This document shows, in pieces, positions 52,801 to 59,735 of a stretch of DNA of 64,000 bases. The stretch comes from Mesorhizobium sp. CA8 (GTDB lineage Bacteria; Pseudomonadota; Alphaproteobacteria; Rhizobiales; Rhizobiaceae), in the NCBI RefSeq assembly GCF_020164955.1, contig NZ_JAIUHG010000021.1, forward strand, positions 59,990 through 123,989, read 5' to 3'. How positions within the stretch are numbered: position 1 is the first letter of the stretch; each line of letters opens with the position of its first letter. The notes below the pieces were generated by a model that ran no database searches, was not told where the DNA came from, and saw only the letters and a program-made list of their open reading frames with translations. The translations under genes and the position numbers were made by a program.

Positions 52801-53827
52801 CTGAGCCGGTGGCTCCGCCGACAGCTTCGTCGAACTGCACCTGCGCCCCGCTGGCCTCGACCGAGAAATGCGGCTTCAGGCCGAGATCGACCGAGGCTTT
52901 GCCGTCGGCGGTATAGGGGTTGTCGAGCGGCCCGGTCTCGAAGCGGAACTCGTCGACATTGAGCTTCTGGTGATCGAGCGCGAATTTGCCGTTCAGCCGG
53001 AAACCCGGATCGGGCTTGCCGGTGCTGATCTTGACCGGCTCGCCATTGTTGCCGCGTAGCTCGACCGAATTCCTGTCGACGCCGTTTTTGTCCGCGCCCG
53101 AGATCTTGAACTGGCCGGAATAGACCGCGGCGCCCTTGACGATGCCGGCATTGCCGTCGGCCTCGATGATCAGCGGATACGCATCGGGATCGGCTTTCAG
53201 CCTGAGCCGCATCTGGCCGTCCGGTTCCACCTTGCCGGTTGAAGCCGAGACGTCGGTGCGCAGGCCGTCGACGCGCAGCGTTCCGTCCATGCGCCATGGA
53301 CCGGTAAGCGCCTTAGCCGAAATGGTCGAGTTGATCTCCGAGATCAGGTGGCTGCGCCCGCCGGCGGCGTGGCGGAGTTCAATCTGCCCCTCGGTTACCG
53401 ACAGCTTCTCTATAGCGATCTGGCCGGGGTTGAAGGGCGTCGATGGCCGGATCGCCCAGTCGACGGTGCCGTCGCCGGCGACATTGATGATGGCTTTCGG
53501 GTGTACCAGCCGCATGTCGAAGATCAGCACTTCGCCGCGCAGGAATGGCGCGAGCTCCGCATCCATGGAAAAGGTCTCGACCGTCATCGCCGGCTTGCCT
53601 TCCGGCCCGCCCGCGACCTCGACATTCGAGAAGGTCACCGACGGAAACGGCAGCAGCCGCGCGGTGGCATCGCCCTTCACCGTCACCTTGCGGCCGAGGA
53701 CGGCGCTGGCCTCACGCTCGAAATCGCCCCGGTAACCGGTCCAGTCGATGAAATACGGCACCACCAGCGCCGCGCACAGCACCAGCACGAACAGGCCACC
53801 GAAGATCACGAACAGGCGGGCGAGCAT
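49883..53827 (-). CDS. Giant AsmA-like protein with a charged coiled-coil tail
   Basis: At 1314 residues this is a large AsmA-family protein. It has one N-terminal membrane helix (LFVIFGGLFVLVLCAALVVPYFIDW), the AsmA N-domain with FEREASAVLGRKVTVKGDATARLLPFPSVTFSNVEV, then long beta-rich repeats typical of lipid-transfer bridges, and the conserved AsmA_2 region near residues 1000-1120. The C-terminus (about 1140-1290) is an Ala/Glu/Lys coiled coil with AEAKAKAEA-like repeats, then a Pro-rich tail and DNLLKSLDGG. ATG 53827 is the start. Such proteins span the periplasm between membranes, so lipid transport is inferred. It converges on the MarR gene. Confidence 0.9.
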   Translation of the reverse strand: MLARLFVIFGGLFVLVLCAALVVPYFIDWTGYRGDFEREASAVLGRKVTVKGDATARLLPFPSVTFSNVEVAGGPEGKPAMTVETFSMDAELAPFLRGEVLIFDMRLVHPKAIINVAGDGTVDWAIRPSTPFNPGQIAIEKLSVTEGQIELRHAAGGRSHLISEINSTISAKALTGPWRMDGTLRVDGLRTDVSASTGKVEPDGQMRLRLKADPDAYPLIIEADGNAGIVKGAAVYSGQFKISGADKNGVDRNSVELRGNNGEPVKISTGKPDPGFRLNGKFALDHQKLNVDEFRFETGPLDNPYTADGKASVDLGLKPHFSVEASGAQVQFDEAVGGATGSGFTLDQRIAALEQTLQHMPKPTIPGTVEVRLPAVVAGDTTVRDVRLSAEPAEGGWSVKSLAATLPGRTTLEADGMLSVEDHFGFTGSLLLAVGQPSGFAAWLSKDVDEAIRRLPAAGFKAKVDLSENRQSLSDLELILGKAKFAGSIESSQPDGARPSVLMRLAGGEMDLDGLAAFASIFISDKGANRFSDRDLDFQIKAGPVSAGGFSADSVDTALRLREGLLEIDRLSIGGLAGASISATGRIKDFPQSPTGKLNASVVAVDLKPLIDVAAQHYPGNGVLKGLASRAAAYPELFQDARIDLLTSAADNGDGTTGLALSAQGKTGGSAFSASLSGKGTADKLSEAPVSITFNARNDNAATLLALYGLPALPLGMLGHANTEVSAKGSVAGGLATSFNLTADDFRASFDGTVAETAQGATAKGKVNLSAADIEPWLMTTGVGLPGMGTGTSTSLAADADFANGLLVLSGLTGSINKAAVSGDVNIDAKDGLPHLAGALALDELDLDPLAVSLFGDQSFAPAKGGWPTTPFSQKSTLPFNADLDLNTSALAVGSFATAHDASFSLKLDREGIHVSDLKAKLYGGDLTGLFDLKNTEGTGLFSGQMRLAGSDLSAVLPGAGIGGSGDLSAALSTSGKSVDAMIAALSGSGTAALKGLKVDGINPDGFAAILAKADAIGRDIDTAKTAEFAPQIASDGSFAAGDTDVAFTVANGTLRAPPISLDNPRATLSADLTADLNTSTVTAKGTLTYRPGDEALVGSEPAVNFSLAGPLGATAPQFDSGPLAQFLTQRALEKEQQRVEAMQAALLEKQRLRREARYYAALQTERDKAAEELRRQEEEARQKAEAEAKAKAEAEAQAQAEAEAKARADEEARAKAEADAKAKADADAQAQADAQAKAEAEQRAADEAAKAQAEADRKKAEQAKLEAARKAAEQTPKADRSLPGVNDGPAPVPAKPKANPFTIDNLLKSLDGG

Positions 53828-54076
53828 CTGTTTCCCGGGTTGAAGCCAGCCGCACTCTACCCGCATCCGCGTGTCGATAAAGAGGCAATTCAGCGCCTGG
53901 CGCCGCCAATCTCTCCGGTTGCGCGACCGATCGCGCTCGCGATATCTCTTTTGCGGATTCCCGCCCCTCCGGTCACGTCCTCCACCCCGCATACCGGCAC
54001 GACCCTCTTCGCGCCGACACGGCCGATTCTGCAGAAGCTGGTCGAGGGCGTGGGAGGATAGCCGCCGGCCGGCGGA

Positions 54077-55492
54077 TCAGCCCGCCGCCGGCAGGATCTT
54101 GCCGGGATTCATGATGTTGAGCGGATCGAGCGCCTGCTTGATCGTACGCATGACATCGACGCCATGGCCGAGTTCATGGCGCAGGAAGCCGACCTTGCCC
54201 TGGCCAATGCCGTGCTCGCCGGTGCAGGTGCCTTCCATGGCAATGGCGCGCATGTTGAGCCTGGAGACGAATTTCTCGGCAAGCGCGATCTCTTGCGGGT
54301 TGTCGACATCCATCAGCACCAGCACATGGAAATTGCCGTCGCCGGCATGGCCGACGATCGGCGCGACAAGCCCCATCTCGGTAATGTCGGCCTCCGTCTC
54401 CGTGACACATTCGGCAAGCCGCGAAATCGGCACGCAGACGTCCGTCGACAGCCCCTTGGCGCCGGGGCGCAACGTCAGTGACGACCAATAGGCGTCGTGC
54501 CGCGCCTTCCAGAGTTTTGTCCGCTCCTCCGCGACGCTGGTCCACAGGAATGGCCCGCCGCCCTGCTCCTCGGCGATCATCCCGAACGTCTCGGCCTGCT
54601 CGGCCACGCCGGCGTCGCTGCCGTGGAACTCGACAAACAGGCACGGGCTCTCCGGATAATCGAGCTTGGAATAGTTTGTCATGGCTCGCATCTGCAGCGC
54701 GTTGACCAGCTCGATGCGCGCCACCGGTATGCCCATCTGGATGGTCGCGATCACCGTGTTGCAGGCAGCCTCAAGGCTAGGAAACGGGCAGACGCCGCCG
54801 GAGATCGCTTGCGGAATGCCCTGGAGCCTCAGCGTCAGCGACGTGATGACGCCGAGCGTGCCTTCTGACCCGACCAGAAGCCGCGTCAGGTCGTAGCCGG
54901 CCGAGCTTTTCCTCGCCCGCTTGCCGGTCGTCACCGTCTCGCCGTCGGCCATGACGGCGGTCAGCGATAGCACGTTTTCGCGCATCGTGCCGTAGCGCAC
55001 CGCGTTGGTGCCGGAAGCCCTGGTCGCCGCCATGCCGCCCAGCGACGCATTGGCGCCGGGATCGATCGGGAAGAACAGGCCGGTGTCGCGCAGGTGCCGG
55101 TTGAGGTCCTCGCGCGTCACGCCGGGCTCGACTGTGCAGTCGAGGTCCTGCGGGTTGACGGCGAGGATCCGGTTCATGCGCGACATGTCGATGGAAATGC
55201 CGCCGCCCGGCGCATTGGTGTGGCCCTCGAGCGAGGAGCCGACGCCGAAGGCGATCACCGGCACGCGGTGGGCGGCGCAGGCGCGCACGATCTCCTGCAC
55301 GTCCGCGGTCGTTTCGACGAAAGCGACACCGTCCGGCGCCTGGGTCGGGATATAGGTGGTGGTGTGCGCGTGCTGGCCGCGTATCGCCTCGCCGGTCTGG
55401 AAGCGCTCGCCGAAGCGCTGCTTGAGGATGCCGAGCACCGCGGCGATGCCTTCCTCATTGCGTTCGACGGGGTTGAGGTCGCTCAAAGCCAT
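54077..55492 (-). CDS. FAD-linked D-lactate/glycolate-type dehydrogenase (GlcD/Dld family)
   Basis: The 471-residue protein has a PP-loop FAD-binding domain (HRVPVIAFGVGSSLEGHTNAPGGGISIDMSRMNRIL, then PGANASLGGMAATRASGTNAVRYG) and a C-terminal cap (GHAGDGNFHVLVLMD, GTCTGEHGIGQGKVGFLRHE, the two histidine motifs binding metal and FAD). It resembles cytochrome-linked D-lactate dehydrogenase or GlcD, which oxidise 2-hydroxy acids and pass electrons to the respiratory chain. No GlcE/GlcF partners are here, favouring a stand-alone D-lactate dehydrogenase. ATG 55492 is used. Confidence 0.92.
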   Translation of the reverse strand: MALSDLNPVERNEEGIAAVLGILKQRFGERFQTGEAIRGQHAHTTTYIPTQAPDGVAFVETTADVQEIVRACAAHRVPVIAFGVGSSLEGHTNAPGGGISIDMSRMNRILAVNPQDLDCTVEPGVTREDLNRHLRDTGLFFPIDPGANASLGGMAATRASGTNAVRYGTMRENVLSLTAVMADGETVTTGKRARKSSAGYDLTRLLVGSEGTLGVITSLTLRLQGIPQAISGGVCPFPSLEAACNTVIATIQMGIPVARIELVNALQMRAMTNYSKLDYPESPCLFVEFHGSDAGVAEQAETFGMIAEEQGGGPFLWTSVAEERTKLWKARHDAYWSSLTLRPGAKGLSTDVCVPISRLAECVTETEADITEMGLVAPIVGHAGDGNFHVLVLMDVDNPQEIALAEKFVSRLNMRAIAMEGTCTGEHGIGQGKVGFLRHELGHGVDVMRTIKQALDPLNIMNPGKILPAAG

Positions 55493-55553
55493 GATTTCCT
55501 CCGCGAATGGACCAGCGGCCGCGCTTGTAGTGCAGCTATGAATGATGCCTAAA

Positions 55554-55615
55554 GCAATCCTAGGAAAAGTGCCAAGCGATTAGGCTCGGCGACTTCACTG
55601 TAGCCTTCCGTCCGC
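55554..55615 (+). repeat. Family 1 palindromic element, extended form, second copy
   Basis: GCAATCCTAGGAAAAGTGCC then GGCTCGGCGACTTCACTGTAG and CCTTCCGTCCG match the extended form at 32959 in order, with several substitutions. It lies between the divergent dehydrogenase and thioesterase genes. Confidence 0.65.
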
Positions 55616-55645
55616 CCTGTCCAGCGACCATCGAGGAAAACCAAA

Positions 55646-56131
55646 ATGACGATCCCCGCACCGATCATTTCCGGCCCAATGGCGATCGAGAAGGAATGGA
55701 TCGACTATAACGGCCATCTCAACATGGCCTACTATAATGTGCTGTTCGACCGCTGCTCGGACCAGGCGTTCGAGCTGATGGGCATGGGGCCGAACTACGC
55801 CAAGGAGCGGCGCCTCACCATCTACACTGCCGAAGTTCATGTCTGCTACGTGCAGGAGTTGCACCTCGACCACAAGGTGAATGTCTCGTTCCAACTGATC
55901 GACCATGACGAGAAGCGTCTGCGCGCCTATCAGGAAATCCGTCATGTCGACGGCTGGCTGGCGGCGACGTCCGAATCGCTATCGCTGCATGTCGACATGG
56001 AGGGACCGAAGGTCGCTCCCTTCCCCGCCGATGTGATGGCCCAGGTCGAGGCCATGCGCGCCGCCCATGCGGCGCTGCCGATGCCGGAGCGCGCCGGTCG
56101 CTCGATCGGCATCAGGCGCAAGGGCGCTTGA
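55646..56131 (+). CDS. Hotdog-fold acyl-CoA thioesterase
   Basis: The 161-residue protein has the 4-hydroxybenzoyl-CoA thioesterase-like signature (IEKEWIDYNGHLNMAYYNVLFDRCSDQAFELMG), where the D-x-NGH-N residues surround the catalytic aspartate. It continues TAEVHVCYVQELHLDHKVNVSFQLIDHDEKRLRAYQEIRH. Relatives hydrolyse betainyl-CoA in carnitine breakdown or other short acyl-CoAs. The substrate here is unknown. GAGGAAAA precedes ATG 55646. It stands alone; the next gene starts 143 bp further on. Confidence 0.88.
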   Translation: MTIPAPIISGPMAIEKEWIDYNGHLNMAYYNVLFDRCSDQAFELMGMGPNYAKERRLTIYTAEVHVCYVQELHLDHKVNVSFQLIDHDEKRLRAYQEIRHVDGWLAATSESLSLHVDMEGPKVAPFPADVMAQVEAMRAAHAALPMPERAGRSIGIRRKGA

Positions 56132-56274
56132 TCCATCCGGATGCCCGCGTTAACCTTACCAAGGTTTTAACGTGAACAAGTCGGTTGAGTCCGTTGAACG
56201 ACTCACTGGCGCGTTCGAAAACCGCCGTACGGGGTTTGCGCGCGGGCTGGCGGAATGCGGTGCGAGGACAGTGC

Positions 56275-56472
56275 ATGAAAACCGACATCAAGGTCGAAGT
56301 GGAGCGCTTGGCGGCCGATCCACGCATTACCGACTATGATTTCTGGCGATCGCTGAAGAACGTCAACAACGAGATCTTCCACATCGCCAACAACAACGAA
56401 CCTATCCCGTTCGACATGATCCGCTGGCGCGCGATTCTGAAGCAGGCGCGCGTGAAGCGCGGCCACGCCTGA
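56275..56472 (+). CDS. Small conserved hypothetical protein
   Basis: The 65-residue protein (MKTDIKVEVERLAADPRITDYDFWRSLKNVNNEIFHIANNNEPI...) has no family I can name. The middle is helical and rich in N and I, and the end is basic (ILKQARVKRGHA). GAGGA lies seven bases before ATG 56275, so translation is credible. It converges on the frameshifted Lrp gene with a five-base gap. Confidence 0.6.
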   Translation: MKTDIKVEVERLAADPRITDYDFWRSLKNVNNEIFHIANNNEPIPFDMIRWRAILKQARVKRGHA

Positions 56473-56477
56473 GCCCG

Positions 56478-56953
56478 TCACTTCTGCCTGAACCCGCCCA
56501 GCGGCGAGCGCGGCTCGACCGGTGACGACTGGATGATAGCGGTGTTGGTCATCGCATAGGGAATGATCCGGTCGATCACGCGCTCGAGCTCGCTCATAGA
56601 CCCGACATGGGCGAGCGCGATGAAGCAGTCCTCGCCGGTCACCCGGTCACATTGCGCGATTTCCGGCAGCTCGCGGATGATGTCCGCCACCATGGAAAGC
56701 TGTCCCGGAACCGGCCTGATCCTGAGCCATGCCGACAGTTTCATGCCGAGAGCAGCCGGATTGATCCTGACCGTATAGGCCTCGATCACGCCGTTCTCCT
56801 GCAGCTTGCGATACGCTCCGCCACGCTCGGCGCCGACAGCCCGACCGCGCGCGCCAGTTCCGCCGTGCTGATGCGCGCGTCCTTTTCCAGCAGCCGCAGG
56901 AGCTTCAGATCGATCGCGTCCAGATCGACATTTTCATTTCGAAGGTTTTTCAA
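56478..56953 (-). pseudogene. Lrp/AsnC regulator interrupted by a single-base deletion
   Basis: The helix-turn-helix is read from TTG 56953: NVDLDAIDLKLLRLLEKDARISTAELARAVGLSAPSVAER. The frame then fails at about 56808-56813, where CGTATCGCAAG is read and one more base is needed for CGT-ATN-CGC-AAG. The continuation in the next frame is KLQENGVIEAYTVRINPAALGMKLSAWLRIRP and then the RAM ligand domain to the stop at 56478. Restored, it would be about 158 residues. GGAAGA lies ten bases before the TTG. It is divergent from a DMT exporter, a usual Lrp target. Confidence 0.85.
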
Positions 56954-57041
56954 ACCAAAGCTCTTCCATCACAAGGCTAAAGAACCGCCTAGTCATTCGT
57001 TGCGCATATGATTTGCAGATTTCGCCTGCGATAATGCTCGC

Positions 57042-57971
57042 ATGAAAACGCAAACGCAAATTCCAACTGCAAACCGGGCCACCGGTGATACCGATGCGCG
57101 CTCCGCCCTCGCCGGCACCGCCATACTTGCAAGAACGGCCAACGCGTTGCCGCCGCATGTCTGGTTCTGCGTCAGCGCCGTGTTCCATTATCTCGGGCCG
57201 GCCTTCGCCGTGCTGCTTTTCGCTCAGGTCGGCGTGCTCGGCATGGCTTGGCTGCGCATCGCCACCGCTGCTGTCATCTTCGCCCCCCTGACCAGGCCCT
57301 GGCGCGTTTTCGCCCGCGCCGATCGCGCTCAGCGGCTCCTGTTGCTGGCCTTCGGCGCCTGCCTGGCGGTGATGAACTGCTCGTTCTATCTGGCGCTCGA
57401 CCGGCTGCCGATCTCGCTGGTGGGGGCGATCGAATTCGTCGGCACGATCGCGGTCGCGCTGGTCGGCCTGCGCAGCCGGCGCAACCTTGCCGCGCTCGCC
57501 GTTGCCGTTGTCGGCACCTTGCTTCTCATCGATGTGAAATGGTCCAGCGATGCCATCGGCTTGTTCTGGGCCTTTTTGAATGGCGCCCTCTTCGTCGGCT
57601 ACATCGTGATCGGTCACCGCGTCGCCCGGGCAGGCTTCGGCATTGCGGGCCTCGGCGCTGCCATGGCGGTCGCATTCCTCGTCGTATTGCCCATCGGCTT
57701 TCGCGAGGCGCTGCCCGCCTTCTCGTCGCCGCAACTGCTCGCCGCTGCGATCGGTGTCGGCGTCTGCTCCTCGGTCATCCCCTATATCTGCGACCAGCTC
57801 GCCATGGCGAGATTGCCGCGCGCGAGCTTCGCGCTGATGCTCTCGCTCCTGCCGCTCACGGCAACGCTGATCGGCGTCATCGTGCTGCGCCAGATACCCA
57901 GCGTCACCGACTGCATCGGCGTTGCGCTGGTCATCGCCGGGGTGGCCTTCCACAAACCGGCGCAGGAATGA
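57042..57971 (+). CDS. DMT-superfamily exporter of the EamA/RhtA type
   Basis: This 309-residue inner-membrane protein has ten predicted helices in two EamA halves (VFHYLGPAFAVLLFAQVGVLGMAWLRIATAAVIFAPL and LFWAFLNGALFVGYIVIGHRVA). SSVIPYICDQLAMARLPRASFALMLSLLPLTATLIGVI is typical of RhtA, which exports threonine and homoserine. The N-terminal 35 residues are polar. It is divergent from the broken Lrp gene with 88 bp between, so it may have lost amino-acid-responsive control. Confidence 0.9.
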   Translation: MKTQTQIPTANRATGDTDARSALAGTAILARTANALPPHVWFCVSAVFHYLGPAFAVLLFAQVGVLGMAWLRIATAAVIFAPLTRPWRVFARADRAQRLLLLAFGACLAVMNCSFYLALDRLPISLVGAIEFVGTIAVALVGLRSRRNLAALAVAVVGTLLLIDVKWSSDAIGLFWAFLNGALFVGYIVIGHRVARAGFGIAGLGAAMAVAFLVVLPIGFREALPAFSSPQLLAAAIGVGVCSSVIPYICDQLAMARLPRASFALMLSLLPLTATLIGVIVLRQIPSVTDCIGVALVIAGVAFHKPAQE

Positions 57972-58032
57972 TCTGCCGACGGCTGTGGAGGCGCCGTTCG
58001 CAGGGCGGGCTCAACCTGAAAATCAACGTGCC

Positions 58033-58950
58033 TCAAGCCAGCTTCTCCTTCAGGAAAGCAATCGTCCGGCCCCAAGCGAGGTCGGCGGCCTTCTTGTCAT
58101 AGCGCGCGGCCGAGGTGTCGTTGTTGAAGGCGTGGTTGGCGCCGTCGTAGACATAGACCTTGTATTCGACATGCGCGGCGTCGAGCGCCTTCTTGTAGGC
58201 GTCGATGCCGGCGTTGGTGCGTTGGTCCAACCCGGCGTAGTGGAGCAGCAGCGGCGCCTTGATCTTCGCGGCGTCCTCGGCCTTGGGCTGCATGCCGTAA
58301 TAGGCTACGCCGGCGCTGAGGTCGGGCGCATGGACGGCAAGCTGGTTCACCGCGCCGCCGCCCCAGCAGAAGCCGACCGCGCCGACCTTGCCGTTGCCGT
58401 CCTTGAGGCCCTTGAGATAGGCGATCGTCGCCACGCCGTCGGCGGCGACTCGGGTCGCATCAAGCTTGGTGAACATGTCGCGCGCTTTGTCCTCGTCGGA
58501 AGGCGTTCCGCCAAGCGGCGACAGGAAGTCCGGCGCCAATGCGACGAACCCCTCCAGCGCCACGCGCCGGGCGACATCACGGATATGCGGGTTCAGCCCC
58601 CGGTTCTCGTGGATGACGATGACGGCGCCGAGCTTGCCCTGCTGATCGGCCGGCTTGACCAGATAGCCCTTCATTTCGCCACCTGAGCCGGGATAGGTGA
58701 TGTCCTCGCCCTTAACGCGGCTGTCATCCTCGGCGACGATCGCCGCCTGGGCGGAGTTGGCCGCCAGCATCGGCGCGATCGCGGCCGCCGCGGCGCCCGA
58801 GCCCGCCAGCTTCGTCAATTGCTCCATGAAGCGGCGGCGGTCGAGCGTCAGATGCGTGTATTCGTCATAGGCATCGATCATCGCCTGAGTGACGACAGGT
58901 TGAGTGATGACAGGCTGCGTGACGACGGGCTTTGCAACGGGGCTGGTCAT
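58033..58950 (-). CDS. Dienelactone hydrolase family protein, YghX-like, with Tat-like signal
   Basis: The 305-residue alpha/beta hydrolase has a cysteine nucleophile in GFCWGGGAVNQ, with Asp and His expected near LDQRTNAG and DGANHAFNND. The N-terminus is long and repetitive (VVTQPVITQPVVTQ, encoded by imperfect 15- to 18-bp repeats), followed by RRRFMEQL and a hydrophobic alanine stretch that looks like a Tat signal. The same layout appears in E. coli YghX. Substrate unknown. ATG 58950 starts in the repeats, and a later start is possible. It is divergent from the DUF2780 gene across a repeat-bearing gap. Confidence 0.87.
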   Translation of the reverse strand: MTSPVAKPVVTQPVITQPVVTQAMIDAYDEYTHLTLDRRRFMEQLTKLAGSGAAAAAIAPMLAANSAQAAIVAEDDSRVKGEDITYPGSGGEMKGYLVKPADQQGKLGAVIVIHENRGLNPHIRDVARRVALEGFVALAPDFLSPLGGTPSDEDKARDMFTKLDATRVAADGVATIAYLKGLKDGNGKVGAVGFCWGGGAVNQLAVHAPDLSAGVAYYGMQPKAEDAAKIKAPLLLHYAGLDQRTNAGIDAYKKALDAAHVEYKVYVYDGANHAFNNDTSAARYDKKAADLAWGRTIAFLKEKLA

Positions 58951-58969
58951 GATTGTCCTCGACGTCTAG

Positions 58970-59016
58970 TGCATGTCGCCCAAAAGTGCGCAGCGGTTTT
59001 GGGACAACGACATGCA
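58970..59016. repeat. Palindromic intergenic element bounded by GCATGTCG
   Basis: TGCATGTCG at 58970-58978 and CGACATGCA at 59008-59016 enclose CCCAAAAGTGCGCAGCGGTT and TTGGGACAA. The AAAAGTGCGCAGCGG core is shared with the family 1 elements, so this may be a related class. The rest of the 328-bp gap holds only the adjoining hairpin at 59033 and no gene. Confidence 0.7.
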
Positions 59017-59032
59017 TCAAGCAACAACCTAA

Positions 59033-59059
59033 AGCGCGACACGTCCGACGTGGCGCGCT
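59033..59059. repeat. Strong hairpin, AGCGCG...CGCGCT
   Basis: AGCGCG-A-CACGT-CCG-ACGTG-G-CGCGCT forms a near-perfect stem, 17 bp after the GCATGTCG element. With no U-run it is more likely part of a composite repeat than a terminator. It sits upstream of both divergent genes. Confidence 0.6.
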
Positions 59060-59278
59060 AGGCGGGCGACCCGCAAGATAGGGTCGAGTATCGCACGGTC
59101 CAGTCACGCGCCGTGACCTGCGGGGGAGCCCTGGTGGAGCCAGCCCGCCGTCGCACCGACAAGCCAGCTCGATTCATCACATTTTGGTCATTTCCGAAAG
59201 GCTTGATGGTGCCGTCACATCAGGGTGCGAAATTGCCTCAGCCGCCCTACCGATACGAATGACGAAAAGGGGAATGCC

Positions 59279-59716
59279 ATGAACATCCAGGATATCATCA
59301 ACGCCGTTTCCTCGAAGGCCGGCCTCGACGAGCCGACCACCGAGAAGGTTGTCGGCACCATCTTTTCCGTGCTCGAGCACGAGGCGGAAGGCACTAGCGT
59401 TTCGTCTTTCTTCGACCAGATTCCCGGCGCCGATGCGCTGGCCCAGAAATATGACGTGATGGCTGCCGGCGCGGCGACCAATTCGGGCGGCGGCCTTTTG
59501 TCGTCACTGCAGGGCGCGCTGGGCGGCGTGCTCGGGGAAAAGGCCGGCGCGCTGATCAACGGCGTTGCTGCCCTCAAGGCGTCCGGCCTCGACATGGCGC
59601 AGATCCAGAAGGCCGGCACGACACTGATCCAGCAGGCGGAAGCCGCTGCCGGCCCTGACTTGACCAATCAGGTGCTGGACCAGGTACCGAGCCTGAGGGG
59701 TCATCTCGGGCTTTGA
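59279..59716 (+). CDS. DUF2780-like protein
   Basis: The 145-residue protein starts MNIQDIINAVSSKAGLDEPTTEKVVGTIFSVLEHEAEG and has the glycine-rich middle GGGLLSSLQGALGGVLGEKAGALINGVAALKASGLDMAQIQKAGTTL seen in DUF2780 proteins. No role is known to me; members occur in envelope or stress contexts. AAGGGGA precedes ATG 59279. It converges on the glucose dehydrogenase gene with a 19-bp gap. Confidence 0.72.
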   Translation: MNIQDIINAVSSKAGLDEPTTEKVVGTIFSVLEHEAEGTSVSSFFDQIPGADALAQKYDVMAAGAATNSGGGLLSSLQGALGGVLGEKAGALINGVAALKASGLDMAQIQKAGTTLIQQAEAAAGPDLTNQVLDQVPSLRGHLGL

Positions 59717-59735
59717 AGCCTGACGCCGCCCTGCC

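Noticed and set aside
53880..54061. Possible small gene on the plus strand ending LVEGVGG between the AsmA-like and dehydrogenase genes
   Set aside because: No ATG with a ribosome site inside the gap and no family I recognise; the frame merely runs out of the antisense of the AsmA-like gene.
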